A stretch of 64,000 nt of DNA from Phaeobacter sp. B1627 (GTDB lineage: Bacteria; Pseudomonadota; Alphaproteobacteria; Rhodobacterales; Rhodobacteraceae): positions 149,328-213,327 of the forward strand of contig NZ_VCNK01000006.1 in NCBI RefSeq assembly GCF_006265095.1, in the 5' to 3' direction. The position numbers and the translations under genes are program-made. Below, piece after piece: positions 45,192-56,248 of the stretch (position 1 is the stretch's first letter; each line of letters begins with the position of its first letter). A model generated the notes under the pieces. The model saw only the letters and a list, made by a program, of their open reading frames with translations, was not told the origin of the DNA and did no database searches.

Positions 45192-45917
45192 ATGCAATTC
45201 TCCGGAAAGACCGTCATCATCACTGGGGCAGGCAAAGGCATTGGTCGCGCCAGTGCACTCCTCATGGCGGCACGTGGGGCAAAGGTCATTGCGATCAGCC
45301 GCACCCAGGCCGACCTCGACAGCCTCTGCGACGACATCGGCAGCATCTCTATCCAGGCCGATCTGAGCGATCCGGATGCAACCCGTGCCGCCATGGCCAA
45401 GGCCGGACCTGCGGATTTCCTCGTCAACTCCGCGGGCACAAATGTGCTCGAGAGCACCCTGGACATGACGGAGGCAGGTTATGACCGCGTGATGGACATC
45501 AACCTGCGGGCGGCCCTGATCGCCTGTCAGGAATTCGGGCGCGGTCGTATTGCCGCAGGCGGTGGCGGCAGCATCGTCAACATCACCTCCATCGCCGGTC
45601 ATCGGGGCTTTGCCGATCATCTCTGCTATGCCGCCTCGAAAGCAGGACTCGAAGGTGCAAGTCGCGTTATGGCCAGAGAGTTCGGGGCACATGGTATTCG
45701 GGTGAACTGCGTGGCTCCGACCATCACCCTGACCGAGCTGGCTGTCGCAGCATGGTCTGACCCGGTAAAATCCCAACCAATGATGGTCCGCCACCCTGTC
45801 AATCGCTTTGCCGAGGCTGAGGAGGTCGCAAGAAGCATTGCAATGCTTCTGTCTGAGGATGCGAGCATGGTCACAGGCGCAGTTCTGCCAGTCGACGGCG
45901 GCTTTCTCGCCGTCTGA
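45192..45917 (+). CDS. short-chain dehydrogenase/reductase (L-xylulose-reductase/DCXR-like)
   Basis: A 241-residue SDR: ITGAGKGIGRAS near residue 11, NSAGTN, ITSIAG, and YAASKAG Tyr/Lys. Length and the start FSGKTVIITGAGKGIGRA resemble the carbonyl/L-xylulose reductase group. Last gene of the sugar-alcohol operon, 39 bp after the kinase. With the MDR and SDR genes upstream the operon has three polyol oxidoreductases, which suggests a broad range of pentitols. Confidence 0.87.
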   Translation: MQFSGKTVIITGAGKGIGRASALLMAARGAKVIAISRTQADLDSLCDDIGSISIQADLSDPDATRAAMAKAGPADFLVNSAGTNVLESTLDMTEAGYDRVMDINLRAALIACQEFGRGRIAAGGGGSIVNITSIAGHRGFADHLCYAASKAGLEGASRVMAREFGAHGIRVNCVAPTITLTELAVAAWSDPVKSQPMMVRHPVNRFAEAEEVARSIAMLLSEDASMVTGAVLPVDGGFLAV

Positions 45918-46433
45918 AAGCGCGTGCCGTGCGCGCGGAGCAGGCCCCGGTCGTGACCCTGACCTGCGCAGTGCCACGGCATTTCCTGACGCTCCCACCC
46001 GTGGCTATCCAGTGGCTATCGCATGGCTTTTGACGGTCTTTCAGACCACGGAAAGCACTGTTTACTGGCCAGCTTTCGCTCAACGCTGTGGTTTGGACGA
46101 CCCTGCGCCTGCCCTGCCTGCGGCGGTCGCATTGGGCGGGCTGCCCTTGCTGGTCACCCAAGACGTGCCCGCAGCGCCGCTCGTGTCAGCTGAAGCGCAA
46201 CCGCTGCGGTCCAACCCATTCGGCTGTCAGAGGTCGCGATTTCCGACCCGCTATGCGGTTTTCCAGCCTGTCGGGTGGTTCGTCGGGTCGCGGAAGGGGA
46301 AACCCAGCGCCACGCGGCTGTTTCCGCGGGCGCCGACCGCTTGATAGTGGGAATCCCAGAATCCTGTTCTTACGACCTTCCAATGGCCACTAGGGAGCGA
46401 CGGCCCCGATCGCAGCAAAGCGCCTGAGCATAT
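45918..46433. other. 516-bp intergenic region after the sugar-alcohol operon
   Basis: No credible gene. It holds two direct copies of GTGGCTATC at 46001-46009 and 46012-46020 and a small hairpin GGTCT TTC AGACC at 46035-46047. Frames that stay open here have no ribosome-binding site or recognisable domain. Confidence 0.4.
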
Positions 46434-46919
46434 TTATTCGGTGGGCTTCTCGCTTTGAAGCTGCATCACAAGTTCGGCCATTGCCGCAGTTAGGCCCGAA
46501 GCGATGCGCCAAACCTGTAAAAGGTCTTCGTGAAGTTCTTCCAAGTCGGCAACCATAATGTCGCGGCCTTCGTCGGACTGTATCGCGATGTTGTGCCGTT
46601 CATAAAAGCCGTGGTTTAGGCGGTTCCGCGCCTTCAGGGCCGAAGCGAACCGTTCCGCTAGATGTTCATCGAACGCAACTTTGCCTTTGAGAACCCCGAG
46701 CAACCGCCCAAGCGTATGCGCTTCGATTTGGTCAAGTGCTTTTCGGGCGTTCGCGGGCTCGGGCGTGACATGCCACCCGTTTTCAATCGCAGTCACCGAA
46801 AGTACAAACGTTCCAAATTCAGTTTCGAAAAGCTGTGCCGCTTCGGCGGTTATGCCGAATTTTGCATAGAGTTCGTCGCGTGTTGCGATGTTTGCCCCAA
46901 TCACGTTTTTCACGATCAT
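46434..46919 (-). CDS. hypothetical protein beside tRNA-Ser
   Basis: A 161-residue soluble, largely helical protein from the ATG at 46919; a longer form from 46961 is possible. I do not recognise a family. The middle part (ARNRLNHGFYERHNIA) resembles an RNase-toxin-like or MAE-type 'RNxxxHxFY' helix seen in HEPN-like proteins, which is only a hint. Base composition is more AT-rich than its neighbours and no RBS is clear. It stands alone between a sugar operon and a tRNA gene, so recent acquisition is likely. Confidence 0.6.
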   Translation of the reverse strand: MIVKNVIGANIATRDELYAKFGITAEAAQLFETEFGTFVLSVTAIENGWHVTPEPANARKALDQIEAHTLGRLLGVLKGKVAFDEHLAERFASALKARNRLNHGFYERHNIAIQSDEGRDIMVADLEELHEDLLQVWRIASGLTAAMAELVMQLQSEKPTE

Positions 46920-46985
46920 AGCGGCCCGAACCCATGTGGGTAGACTGAAACCACCGCGCAAAAATTGCTACTAGATCGACAATCC

Positions 46986-47016
46986 AAATCCCCGCCTGGG
47001 ATTTTATTTTATTATT
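46986..47016 (+). terminator. plus-strand terminator-like hairpin without a matching gene
   Basis: Perfect stem AAATCCC / GGGATTT, loop CGCCT, followed on the plus strand by TATTTTATTATTT. No plus-strand gene ends here; on the minus strand, downstream of tRNA-Ser, it lacks a U-run but may still act. Confidence 0.5.
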
Positions 47017-47027
47017 TCAATGATATG

Positions 47028-47117
47028 TGGCGGAGAGACAGGGATTCGAACCCTGGGTTCCCGTGAAGGAACAACGGTTTTCGAGACCGCCCCGTTCGAC
47101 CACTCCGGCACCTCTCC
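47028..47117 (-). tRNA. tRNA-Ser (anticodon CGA)
   Basis: On the minus strand a 90-nt cloverleaf: acceptor GGAGAGG pairs with TCTCTCC, discriminator G and encoded CCA. The anticodon stem-loop is CGGTCTCGAAAACCG with anticodon CGA. A long variable arm (TTCCTTCACGGGAA) and a T-arm CAGGG-TTCGAAT-CCCTG confirm a class II serine tRNA reading UCG. Confidence 0.95.
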
Positions 47118-47237
47118 GCGGGGGGTGAGAGGGCGTTTAAAGGCGATTTCGGGCCTGTGCAAGGGGCGATTTCACAACCCGTTCAAGAAAATCGAATTTC
47201 TGTTTGCGCGACACTGTTTCAATCCTACAATTGCTGC

Positions 47238-48110
47238 ATGAGCTTGACCTCCGACGCGATCATTCGCCCCGCCCTTTTCACCGCCCTGCTTCTGCGTGGC
47301 GCTGTGGCTCTTGTGACGTGCCTGTTACTTCTGATGCCCACAAAGACGCCCGCCGCAGAACCGGCTCAGATCGAGGCCTTTCTGAAAGTTACAGGGTTTG
47401 ATGTCGCCCTTCAGAGCATCGCGCAATCCGCAGGTGAAGCGCCGCAGATGCTGGGCGTGGAGGCGGGGGACTTTGGTCTGGAGTGGGAGCGGCTGGCCGA
47501 GGATGTTTTTGACCCCGAAATAATGCATGACATGGCGCTGGATATTCTGCAGCAGACGCTTTCGAGCGAAGCGCTGTTTCATGCGGCGGAGTTTTATGCC
47601 TCCGACCTGGGACAACGGCTGGTCGAGGTCGAAAACGCCGCGCAACTGGGGGACGGCGGCTCTGACCGCGCCGAAGGGGACCGCCTGATCGCGCAAATGG
47701 CCGCGCGGGACGATCCGAAAATTGGCATCTTCCAGGACATGAACCGGGCCATCGGCGGCACGGACGGAGCCGTGCGTGCGGTTCAGGAAATCCAGGTCCG
47801 CTTCCTGATGGCGGCCAGCGCAGCCGGAATTATCGAATTGCAAATCGATATAGAAGGGTTGCGGGCCCTGATGAAAGAGCAGGAGGCCGAAATGCATCGT
47901 GCAATGGCAGCCTCCAACCTTGCCCATTCTGCCGTCACCTATCAGGGGTTCTCTGAACAGGATATGCGGGCCTATGTGGCCGCGTTGAAGCACCCGTTGA
48001 TGAGGGAGGTCTATGAGCTTTTGAATGCCGTGCAGTTCGAGATACAGGCAAACCGTTTCGAAGAGCTGGCACATCGGATGCGCGACTTGCAGCCTGTGCA
48101 GGATCTCTGA
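47238..48110 (+). CDS. secreted DUF2059-domain protein
   Basis: A 290-residue protein. The N-terminus has a hydrophobic signal (ALVTCLLLLMPTKTPAAE, residues about 24-41). Later segments (LLNAVQFEIQANRFEELAHR and AEFYASDLGQRLVEVE) are typical of DUF2059 periplasmic proteins of unknown role. The ATG at 47238 begins just before the signal region; an upstream start would run into the tRNA leader. It is divergent from the tRNA and upstream of rplU. Confidence 0.8.
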   Translation: MSLTSDAIIRPALFTALLLRGAVALVTCLLLLMPTKTPAAEPAQIEAFLKVTGFDVALQSIAQSAGEAPQMLGVEAGDFGLEWERLAEDVFDPEIMHDMALDILQQTLSSEALFHAAEFYASDLGQRLVEVENAAQLGDGGSDRAEGDRLIAQMAARDDPKIGIFQDMNRAIGGTDGAVRAVQEIQVRFLMAASAAGIIELQIDIEGLRALMKEQEAEMHRAMAASNLAHSAVTYQGFSEQDMRAYVAALKHPLMREVYELLNAVQFEIQANRFEELAHRMRDLQPVQDL

Positions 48111-48337
48111 TTTAGCGTCATTGCAGGATTTTCGCCCGGGCGCTGTCAAAACGGGTTGACATATGGGGGCATGGGCGGCAAAAGCGCGCATCCCGGCCCG
48201 GAATCCCCGCGCCGGGGTAATTTTGTCATACCGTCCCGACATCGGGGCGCGCTGTTCCAGGTGACAGGGGTCAACCCCCGTCGCAAACGCCCCGACCGGG
48301 GGACCGAAGGACGCGGTTAGAAAAGGAAAGACTGAAT

Positions 48338-48937
48338 ATGTTCGCAGTCCTCAAGACTGGCGGCAAGCAGTATAAAGTTCAGGCGGGCGATGTGCTCCGT
48401 GTTGAGAAACTTGTTGCTGACGCTGGCGAAACCATCCAATTCAATGACGTTCTGATGCTCGGCGGTGACGCACCCGTCGTGGGCGCGCCTTTCGTGTCCG
48501 GCGCAGCAGTTCAGGCCGAAGTGATCGATCAGGTCAAAGGTGACAAGGTCATCAACTTCGTCAAACGTCGCCGTAAGCACTCCTCCAAGCGTACTGTCGG
48601 TCACCGTCAGAAGCTGACCCTGGTCCGGATCACTGATATCCTGGCTTCGGGCGCGGATGCCTCCGGCGTGAAACTGGCGACCGGCAAGGGCGAGGCGGCT
48701 CCGGCTGCTGCTCCGAAAAAAGCGGCCGCTGCGAAAGCTGCACCTGCTGCGACCGGTTCCGACGATCTGACCCAGCTGACCGGTGTTGGCCCTGCCGCCG
48801 CCAAAAAGCTGGAGGCCGCTGGCCTGACCACCTTCGCTCAGATCGCAGCCTTGTCCGAAGACGACATTGCTGGTATCGAGGCCGTCAAGATCAAACCCGA
48901 GTGGGTTGAGCAGGCCAAAGAGCTGGCTCAAGGCTAA
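48338..48937 (+). CDS. rplU: 50S ribosomal protein L21 with C-terminal helix-hairpin-helix extension
   Basis: A 199-residue protein. Residues 1-103 are a complete L21 (MFAVLKTGGKQYKVQAGD; RRKHSSKRTVGHRQ). After an Ala/Lys/Pro-rich linker (about 110-138), residues 140-198 form a helix-hairpin-helix domain (LTQLTGVGPAAAKKLEAAG). Standard L21 is about 103 residues. The tail is known in Rhodobacterales but its function is unexplained. GGAAAG precedes the ATG; a TTGACA hexamer at 48156-48161 is a possible -35. It heads rplU-rpmA. Confidence 0.95.
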   Translation: MFAVLKTGGKQYKVQAGDVLRVEKLVADAGETIQFNDVLMLGGDAPVVGAPFVSGAAVQAEVIDQVKGDKVINFVKRRRKHSSKRTVGHRQKLTLVRITDILASGADASGVKLATGKGEAAPAAAPKKAAAAKAAPAATGSDDLTQLTGVGPAAAKKLEAAGLTTFAQIAALSEDDIAGIEAVKIKPEWVEQAKELAQG

Positions 48938-48949
48938 GGAGAGACAAGA

Positions 48950-49219
48950 ATGGCACATAAAAAAGCAGGCGGTTCGTCCCGTAACGGTCGCGACTCCGCA
49001 GGTCGCCGTCTTGGCGTGAAGCTGTATGGTGGCCAGTCCGCCATCTCAGGCAACATCATCGTACGTCAGCGCGGCACCAAGTTCTGGCCGGGTGAAGGCG
49101 TTGGTATCGGCAAGGATCACACGATCTTTGCAACTGCCAATGGCAACGTGACCTTCCACAAAGGCCTCAAGGGCCGCACCTTTATTTCGGTCCTCCCGGC
49201 GGCGGAGGCCGCTGAGTAA
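48950..49219 (+). CDS. rpmA: 50S ribosomal protein L27
   Basis: An 89-residue L27. The start [19 protein letters not shown] is canonical, with Ala/His/Lys at the N-terminus near the peptidyl-transferase centre and no cleavable leader. GGAGAG lies upstream. It follows rplU by 12 bp and is followed by a strong terminator. Confidence 0.97.
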   Translation: MAHKKAGGSSRNGRDSAGRRLGVKLYGGQSAISGNIIVRQRGTKFWPGEGVGIGKDHTIFATANGNVTFHKGLKGRTFISVLPAAEAAE

Positions 49220-49250
49220 ACCGGAACCCAAAGGGTAGTAAAATCTTCAG

Positions 49251-49280
49251 GGGGATCGGTTATACGACCGGTCCCCTTTT
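49251..49280 (+). terminator. terminator of rplU-rpmA
   Basis: A 10-bp stem GGGGATCGGT / ACCGGTCCCC (one G-T pair) with a 6-nt loop, then TTTT. It lies 31 bp after the rpmA stop. Confidence 0.9.
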
Positions 49281-49450
49281 CGTTTTGGATGGGTCATTTT
49301 GAATGAGTCACATGAGGCGGCCCGGGGGAGGGTCCGCGCGCCGCCGCGCGACTTGTTTCCCCTGCGCAGGCTTCCCATCTGTTCGGCACGTCGGGGGGAG
49401 GAGAGTTTCCCGGCACTGCCAATGACATGTTTCTGAGGAGGAGCGAGATT

Positions 49451-49987
49451 ATGGTTTTGGATCAATTGGATCAACAGGCCACCATTGAAACAGATCGCTT
49501 TGACCTGCGGCCTCTGCGGCTGTCGGACACCGGGTTGATTGAACACTATGCCGGAGATGTCCGCGTCGCCAAGATGACAGCACCGATCCCGCACCCGTAC
49601 CCCCCCGGCGCTGCCGAGGCCTATGTGACCCGTGGCATGTCCGCCGAGCAGGGCGAGTTCATCTGGGCAATGGATGGCACCAAGGACGGAAACTCCGAAC
49701 TCATGGGCGTCATCTCGCTGAAATCGATGGATCGCAACCAGTCCGAAGTCGGCTATTGGGTCGCGCCGCCGTTCTGGAACACAGGCCTGGCATCCATGGC
49801 GGTGAGCCTTCTGGTCGAGGCAAACCCCCTCAGGGATGCGACGATGTTTGCGAGCGTTTTCCAGGACAATCCGGCCTCGGCCCGGGTGCTGGCCCATTGC
49901 GGGTTTGAATACCTCGGCGACGCCGAAAGCTACTCTGTTGCGCGCAACGCGAATGTCCCGACATGGACCTATAGCCGCAAACTGTAG
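49451..49987 (+). CDS. GNAT-family N-acetyltransferase (RimJ/RimL type)
   Basis: A 178-residue acetyltransferase. It starts with the RimJ-like ETDRFDLRPLRLSD, and the acetyl-CoA region runs SEVGYWVAPPFWNTGLASMA followed by FQDNPASARVLAHCGF. The ATG at 49451 follows GAGGAGGAGCGAG; an ATG 24 bp earlier is less well placed. The position between rpmA and obgE is conserved in Rhodobacterales. The substrate (a protein N-terminus or small amine) is unknown. Confidence 0.88.
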   Translation: MVLDQLDQQATIETDRFDLRPLRLSDTGLIEHYAGDVRVAKMTAPIPHPYPPGAAEAYVTRGMSAEQGEFIWAMDGTKDGNSELMGVISLKSMDRNQSEVGYWVAPPFWNTGLASMAVSLLVEANPLRDATMFASVFQDNPASARVLAHCGFEYLGDAESYSVARNANVPTWTYSRKL

Positions 49988-50132
49988 GCAGGACAGCAGA
50001 CACGAAATGTACCCGCGGGCGCGCAATCGGGCGGGCCTGCGATTGTGCTGGTCGGATGGTCACTGCGGCCAGCGATCCAAGGGTTGAGCCATCCCCTGAA
50101 TTCAAGTATTGGCGACCAAGTGTTAACCCTGA

Positions 50133-52282
<2,150 letters not shown>

Positions 52283-52371
52283 TCCTGTCATTGTGAACCT
52301 CGCAAAGGTCCCCCACTGGCCCGTTCGCCAGGAGACCTGATCCCCCAAAGGGACAAATAAGGGCAAGTGAT

Positions 52372-53637
52372 ATGAAAGATCTGGAAAATATTCCTGCATT
52401 GATGGCCGATATCGGCAAACGTGCAAAGGCAGCTGCGCAAAAGCTCGCCACGGCCAGTGCAGAATGCAAAGAAAAGGCCCTCAATACGGCGGCCGACACG
52501 GTCTGGGCGCGGCGGGATGCTATTATAGAAGCCAATGCGCAGGACCTCTCCTTTGGTCGCGAAAAAGGTCTCTCGCCCGCGATGATGGACCGGCTGATGC
52601 TGGATGAGGCCCGAATACAGGGCATCGTTGACGGGCTTCGGGCTGTTGCGGCACAGGGCGATCCGGTCGGCGCCGTGCTGGACGATTGGACGCAGCCTTC
52701 GGGAATACGGATCCAGCGCGTTCGCACGCCGCTGGGTGTGATCGGCGTGATCTATGAGAGCCGCCCGAACGTCACCGCCGATGCCGGTGCGCTGTGCCTG
52801 AAATCCGGCAATGCAGTCATCCTGCGCGGCGGGTCCGAGAGCCTGCATTCCGCGCAGGCCATCCACGCCTGTCTGGTGGAGGGGCTGCGGGCCGCAGGTC
52901 TGCCGGAGGATGCGGTGCAGCTGGTGCCGACCCGGGACCGTGCCGCGGTGCAGGAATTGCTGGCGATGACAAACTATGTGGATGTGATCGTACCCCGCGG
53001 CGGCAAGGGGCTGGTGGGGCTGGTCCAGCGCGAAGCGCGGGTGCCGGTTTTTGCGCACCTCGAAGGGATCGTGCACATCTACATCGACAAGGCGGCAGAT
53101 CCCCAAAAGGCGATTGATGTGGTGCTGAATGCCAAAACCCGGCGCACGGGTGTCTGCGGCGCGGCCGAGTGCCTTCTGATCCACCAGGATATTGCAGACA
53201 CCATCGGGCGCGATGTGCTGGAGTTGCTGGCCAAAAGCGGTGTCGTAATTCATGCGGAGCCGGGGTTGCCGGGGCCAGAAGGCATGGTCGCCGCGACGGC
53301 GGAGGATTGGGGAAAAGAATACCTCGATGCGATCATCGCGGCCAAGAAGGTGGCCAGCATCGACGATGCGATCCGCCACATCCAGACCTTTCATTCCGCC
53401 CATACCGATTGCATTCTCACCGAAGACGACGCGGCAGTCGCCAAATTCTTTGCTGAGCTGGACAGCGCTGTGCTGATGCACAATGCCTCGACCCAGTTCG
53501 CCGATGGCGGCGAATTCGGGATGGGGGCCGAGATCGGAATTGCCACCGGCAAGATGCATGCGCGCGGACCCGTCGGCGCCACCCAGCTCACGAGTTTCAA
53601 ATATCTTGTGCGGGGGAACGGAACCGTCAGACCCTAG
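52372..53637 (+). CDS. proA: glutamate-5-semialdehyde dehydrogenase
   Basis: A 421-residue ProA. The dehydrogenase motifs [19 protein letters not shown] and the catalytic cysteine in [14 protein letters not shown] are intact, and [16 protein letters not shown] precedes the C-terminus. It reduces glutamyl-5-phosphate to the semialdehyde. It follows proB, completing the two-step proline branch; proC is elsewhere. Confidence 0.96.
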   Translation: MKDLENIPALMADIGKRAKAAAQKLATASAECKEKALNTAADTVWARRDAIIEANAQDLSFGREKGLSPAMMDRLMLDEARIQGIVDGLRAVAAQGDPVGAVLDDWTQPSGIRIQRVRTPLGVIGVIYESRPNVTADAGALCLKSGNAVILRGGSESLHSAQAIHACLVEGLRAAGLPEDAVQLVPTRDRAAVQELLAMTNYVDVIVPRGGKGLVGLVQREARVPVFAHLEGIVHIYIDKAADPQKAIDVVLNAKTRRTGVCGAAECLLIHQDIADTIGRDVLELLAKSGVVIHAEPGLPGPEGMVAATAEDWGKEYLDAIIAAKKVASIDDAIRHIQTFHSAHTDCILTEDDAAVAKFFAELDSAVLMHNASTQFADGGEFGMGAEIGIATGKMHARGPVGATQLTSFKYLVRGNGTVRP

Positions 53638-53651
53638 CGCGGGCGCCAGAA

Positions 53652-53682
53652 TAAAAACACCGCTGCAGAACAGCGGCGTTTC
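53652..53682 (-). terminator. terminator between convergent proA and chpT
   Basis: On the minus strand AACGCCGCTG TTCTG CAGCGGTG is followed by TTTTTATT, a good Rho-independent terminator for chpT. On the plus strand the same stem has only a short T-run after it, so it may also weakly stop proA transcription. Confidence 0.75.
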
Positions 53683-53713
53683 CCAAACTGAGATCTCCTG
53701 GATCGGCCTGCGC

Positions 53714-54310
53714 TCAGAAGCTGATCGAGACCTTTTCGAGGCTTTGGTCAAAGGTCAGGCTGCGGCTCGCCTGTTTCGCCGCTTCGGCCAGCAGGGCAAA
53801 CTGCACCAGCGCAGGTGTGATATCGGCTTTTTGGTCGCCTTCGGTCAGACCCGTCCACAAAGTTTCGTCCACATTGACCTTGCGCCCTTCGCCGACAACG
53901 GTCCAGCTGTCGCTGCTGCGCAGGATCTGGATGGCGCCGCCATAGGGCAGGGCGCTTTCGACGCACAGGCCCGCCAGAAAGCTCATACGAACGTCGCGCC
54001 GGGCGGCAGACTCGTGCGAGGACCAGTTGTATTTGATACGGCCCCCTTTGCTGACATCGCCAAGTACGCTGATGATTTCAGCACGGCCCAGATCCTGTTC
54101 ACCGGCGGCGCCGAACGCGATCCGGAAAAAACGGATACGGGCGTTGGCATTGTTGACGCTGTCTGAAATCAGCTCCAACTCGGGCCCGTCGAGCGAATTG
54201 GACATGCCAAGAAGCTCAAGACCGTTGTTGATGGCCCCAACGGGGCTGATCAGGTCATGGCAAATCCGGGAGCCTACCAACGCGGCCAGATTGGCGCTAT
54301 CTACACTCAT
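53714..54310 (-). CDS. chpT: histidine phosphotransferase ChpT
   Basis: A 198-residue ChpT-type protein. The phosphorylatable histidine lies in SRICHDLISPVGAINNGLE (His18), and the C-terminal half is a degenerate GHKL ATPase-like domain. ChpT relays phosphate from CckA to CtrA and CpdR in alphaproteobacteria. The ATG at 54310 has GGAGGA close upstream. It lies head to head with the DUF3553 gene with only 29 bp between start codons. Confidence 0.92.
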   Translation of the reverse strand: MSVDSANLAALVGSRICHDLISPVGAINNGLELLGMSNSLDGPELELISDSVNNANARIRFFRIAFGAAGEQDLGRAEIISVLGDVSKGGRIKYNWSSHESAARRDVRMSFLAGLCVESALPYGGAIQILRSSDSWTVVGEGRKVNVDETLWTGLTEGDQKADITPALVQFALLAEAAKQASRSLTFDQSLEKVSISF

Positions 54311-54339
54311 AACATTCCTCCAAAACGGGCCATCCACTT

Positions 54340-54522
54340 ATGAACGACCTCAATGCAATTCTGGCACCTGGCATGTTTGTGCGCCATCCCGATCACCCGG
54401 ATTGGGGCCTGGGACAGGTGCAATCAAACATCGGCGAGAAAATCACGGTCAATTTCCCCGAACAAGGCAAAGTCGTTTTTGACGGCACGCGCGTTGCACT
54501 GGTTCCTGTCTTTGATCCTTAA
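54340..54522 (+). CDS. DUF3553 small protein
   Basis: A 60-residue protein with the DUF3553 pattern FVRHPDHPDWGLGQVQSNIG ending in VVFDGTRVALVPV. This fold is like the C-terminal Tudor-like domain of UvrD/PcrA and binds protein or nucleic acid. The stand-alone form is common in alphaproteobacteria near chpT and has no proven role. No clear Shine-Dalgarno precedes the ATG. Confidence 0.85.
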   Translation: MNDLNAILAPGMFVRHPDHPDWGLGQVQSNIGEKITVNFPEQGKVVFDGTRVALVPVFDP

Positions 54523-54570
54523 AAACGGTTTATGAAACGTTAACGCACCGGGAGCAAGTCAGCATATATC

Positions 54571-55392
54571 TTGCGCGTGAATGCGCCAATGGGGTATCTG
54601 CCGGACACAGACCATGGATTGAGCAGTATCATGCACGACGGCGCGTCGCAGTTTTCCGTAAAGATTGCCGAGACAGAAGACGACCTGAAGGCTGCGCAAG
54701 CGCTTAGGTACGAGGTTTTCGTGCGCGAGCTTGGCGGCGGGGGCGAGATGGTCGATCATGACGCCGGGCTGGAACAGGACAGGTTTGATCCGTTCTTCGA
54801 CCATATGCTGGTCTATGACAACGCGACGGGGGAGGTGATCGGCGTCTATCGCCTGTTGCGCGGGGATCAGGCTGACAAACTGGGCCAGTTCTACTCCGAA
54901 GACGAATATGACCTCTCTCCTCTGCGCCGGTCCGGGCGAAAACTACTGGAGCTTGGCCGATCCTGCCTGCACCGGGACTATCGCGGCGGCATGGCGATGT
55001 TTTATTTGTGGAACGGTTTGGCGGCCTACGTCGCCAAGCACGAAATCGAGGTCCTGTTCGGCGTCGCGTCATTCCATGGCACCGATATCAAGGCCCTGAT
55101 GGAGCCGCTGGCCGTGCTGCACCACAGCCATCTCGCGCCGACAGATCTGCGCGTGAAATCAAAGATATATCAGCCGATGGATCTTGTGGCTGAGGCGGAC
55201 ATCAATCGCCGCCGTGCCATGTTGAAAGTGCCTTCGCTGATCAAGGCCTACCTCCGGCTGGGCGGTTTTGTCGGCGACGGAGCCTATATCGACCACGCCT
55301 TCAACACCACCGATGTCTGTCTGATCCTCGACACCGAGCGCATGAACATGCGCCAAAGCCGCCTGTATACGCAGGGACGCGGGACTGAATGA
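54571..55392 (+). CDS. olsB: L-ornithine N-alpha-acyltransferase (ornithine-lipid synthesis, first step)
   Basis: A GNAT-like acyltransferase of up to 273 residues. The motifs AQALRYEVFVRELGG, LELGRSCLHRDYRGG and FGVASFHGTD match OlsB. It transfers a 3-hydroxyacyl chain from ACP to ornithine, giving lyso-ornithine lipid. The start is uncertain: TTG 54571 (used here), GTG 54577, ATG 54589 or ATG 54631. It overlaps olsA by 4 bp (ATGA). Confidence 0.9.
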   Translation: MRVNAPMGYLPDTDHGLSSIMHDGASQFSVKIAETEDDLKAAQALRYEVFVRELGGGGEMVDHDAGLEQDRFDPFFDHMLVYDNATGEVIGVYRLLRGDQADKLGQFYSEDEYDLSPLRRSGRKLLELGRSCLHRDYRGGMAMFYLWNGLAAYVAKHEIEVLFGVASFHGTDIKALMEPLAVLHHSHLAPTDLRVKSKIYQPMDLVAEADINRRRAMLKVPSLIKAYLRLGGFVGDGAYIDHAFNTTDVCLILDTERMNMRQSRLYTQGRGTE

Positions 55393-56234
55393 ACGCCAGC
55401 TGGGACAGTGACACCCCCGCCGAACCCCTGAGGATTTCAGCGCTCGGCTGGGTCCGGGCGACGCTGCGCGGCCTGCTGCTGGCAGTGCTGGTGTTCGGAG
55501 GCCTGGCGCTGTTGCTGCTGCTCCGGTTGGTCGAAGCCCCGCTATGCGGCGTGAACCGGCCGGTGACGCCCTTCCTCACCATGGTGGTCTGCCGCAATGC
55601 GTTTCGGGTGCTTGGGATCCGGTTTGAGGCCGAGGGCGACTGCATGCGCGAGCCCGGCATCGTGGTGGCCAACCATACATCCTGGCTCGATATTTTTGCG
55701 CTCAACGCCCGCAAACGGATTTATTTCGTATCAAAGTCCGAAGTCGCATCCTGGCCCGGTATCGGTTGGCTGGCGCGCGCCACGGGCACGGTCTTTATCG
55801 AGCGTGACAGACGCAAAGCCGGCACCCAGAAAACCCTGTTCGAGAACCGGCTGAAGGCCGGGCACAAGCTGTTGTTCTTTCCGGAAGGGACCTCGACCGA
55901 CGGGCAGCAGGTTTTGCCATTCAAAACAACACTCTTTGCGTCGCTCTTTGATCCCGATTTGCGTCAGGATCTCTATGTGCAGCCGGTCTCTGTGGTGTTT
56001 ACGGCCCCCGCCGGGGCCGATGTGCGGTTTTATGGCTGGTGGGGAGACATGGATTTCGCGCCGCATTTTCTGCAGATTCTGGCCGCATATCCACAAGGCT
56101 CGGTCCGGCTGATCTATCACCCGCCGGTGCCTGTGCGCACCTATGCAACGCGCAAGGAACTGGCCGCGGCCTGTGAGGATATCGTTCGCTCCGGTCACGC
56201 GCGTCTGCAGGCGCAGGCCCCTGCGCAACACTAG
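55389..56234 (+). CDS. olsA: acyltransferase for ornithine lipid (second step) / PlsC family
   Basis: A 281-residue PlsC-like acyltransferase. NHTSWLDIF contains the HX4D motif and FPEGTSTDGQ is the third family motif. A membrane helix lies at about residues 25-50 (GLLLAVLVFGGLALLLLLRL). Coupled to olsB, it should acylate lyso-ornithine lipid; some OlsA enzymes also make phosphatidic acid. Membrane-associated. Confidence 0.9.
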   Translation: MNASWDSDTPAEPLRISALGWVRATLRGLLLAVLVFGGLALLLLLRLVEAPLCGVNRPVTPFLTMVVCRNAFRVLGIRFEAEGDCMREPGIVVANHTSWLDIFALNARKRIYFVSKSEVASWPGIGWLARATGTVFIERDRRKAGTQKTLFENRLKAGHKLLFFPEGTSTDGQQVLPFKTTLFASLFDPDLRQDLYVQPVSVVFTAPAGADVRFYGWWGDMDFAPHFLQILAAYPQGSVRLIYHPPVPVRTYATRKELAAACEDIVRSGHARLQAQAPAQH

Positions 56235-56248
56235 GCGTGCTTTTGCCC

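Noticed and set aside
46001..46020. Two direct 9-bp repeats as attachment sites
   Set aside because: They are too short and only 2 bp apart, with no integrase gene and no match to the tRNA-Ser 3' end.
47028..47117. tRNA-Ser as the end of an intact genomic island
   Set aside because: No second copy of the tRNA 3' end and no integrase is visible in the window.
52288..53751. Long open frame on the minus strand across proA
   Set aside because: Antisense shadow of a clear proA gene; composition and absence of motifs exclude it.
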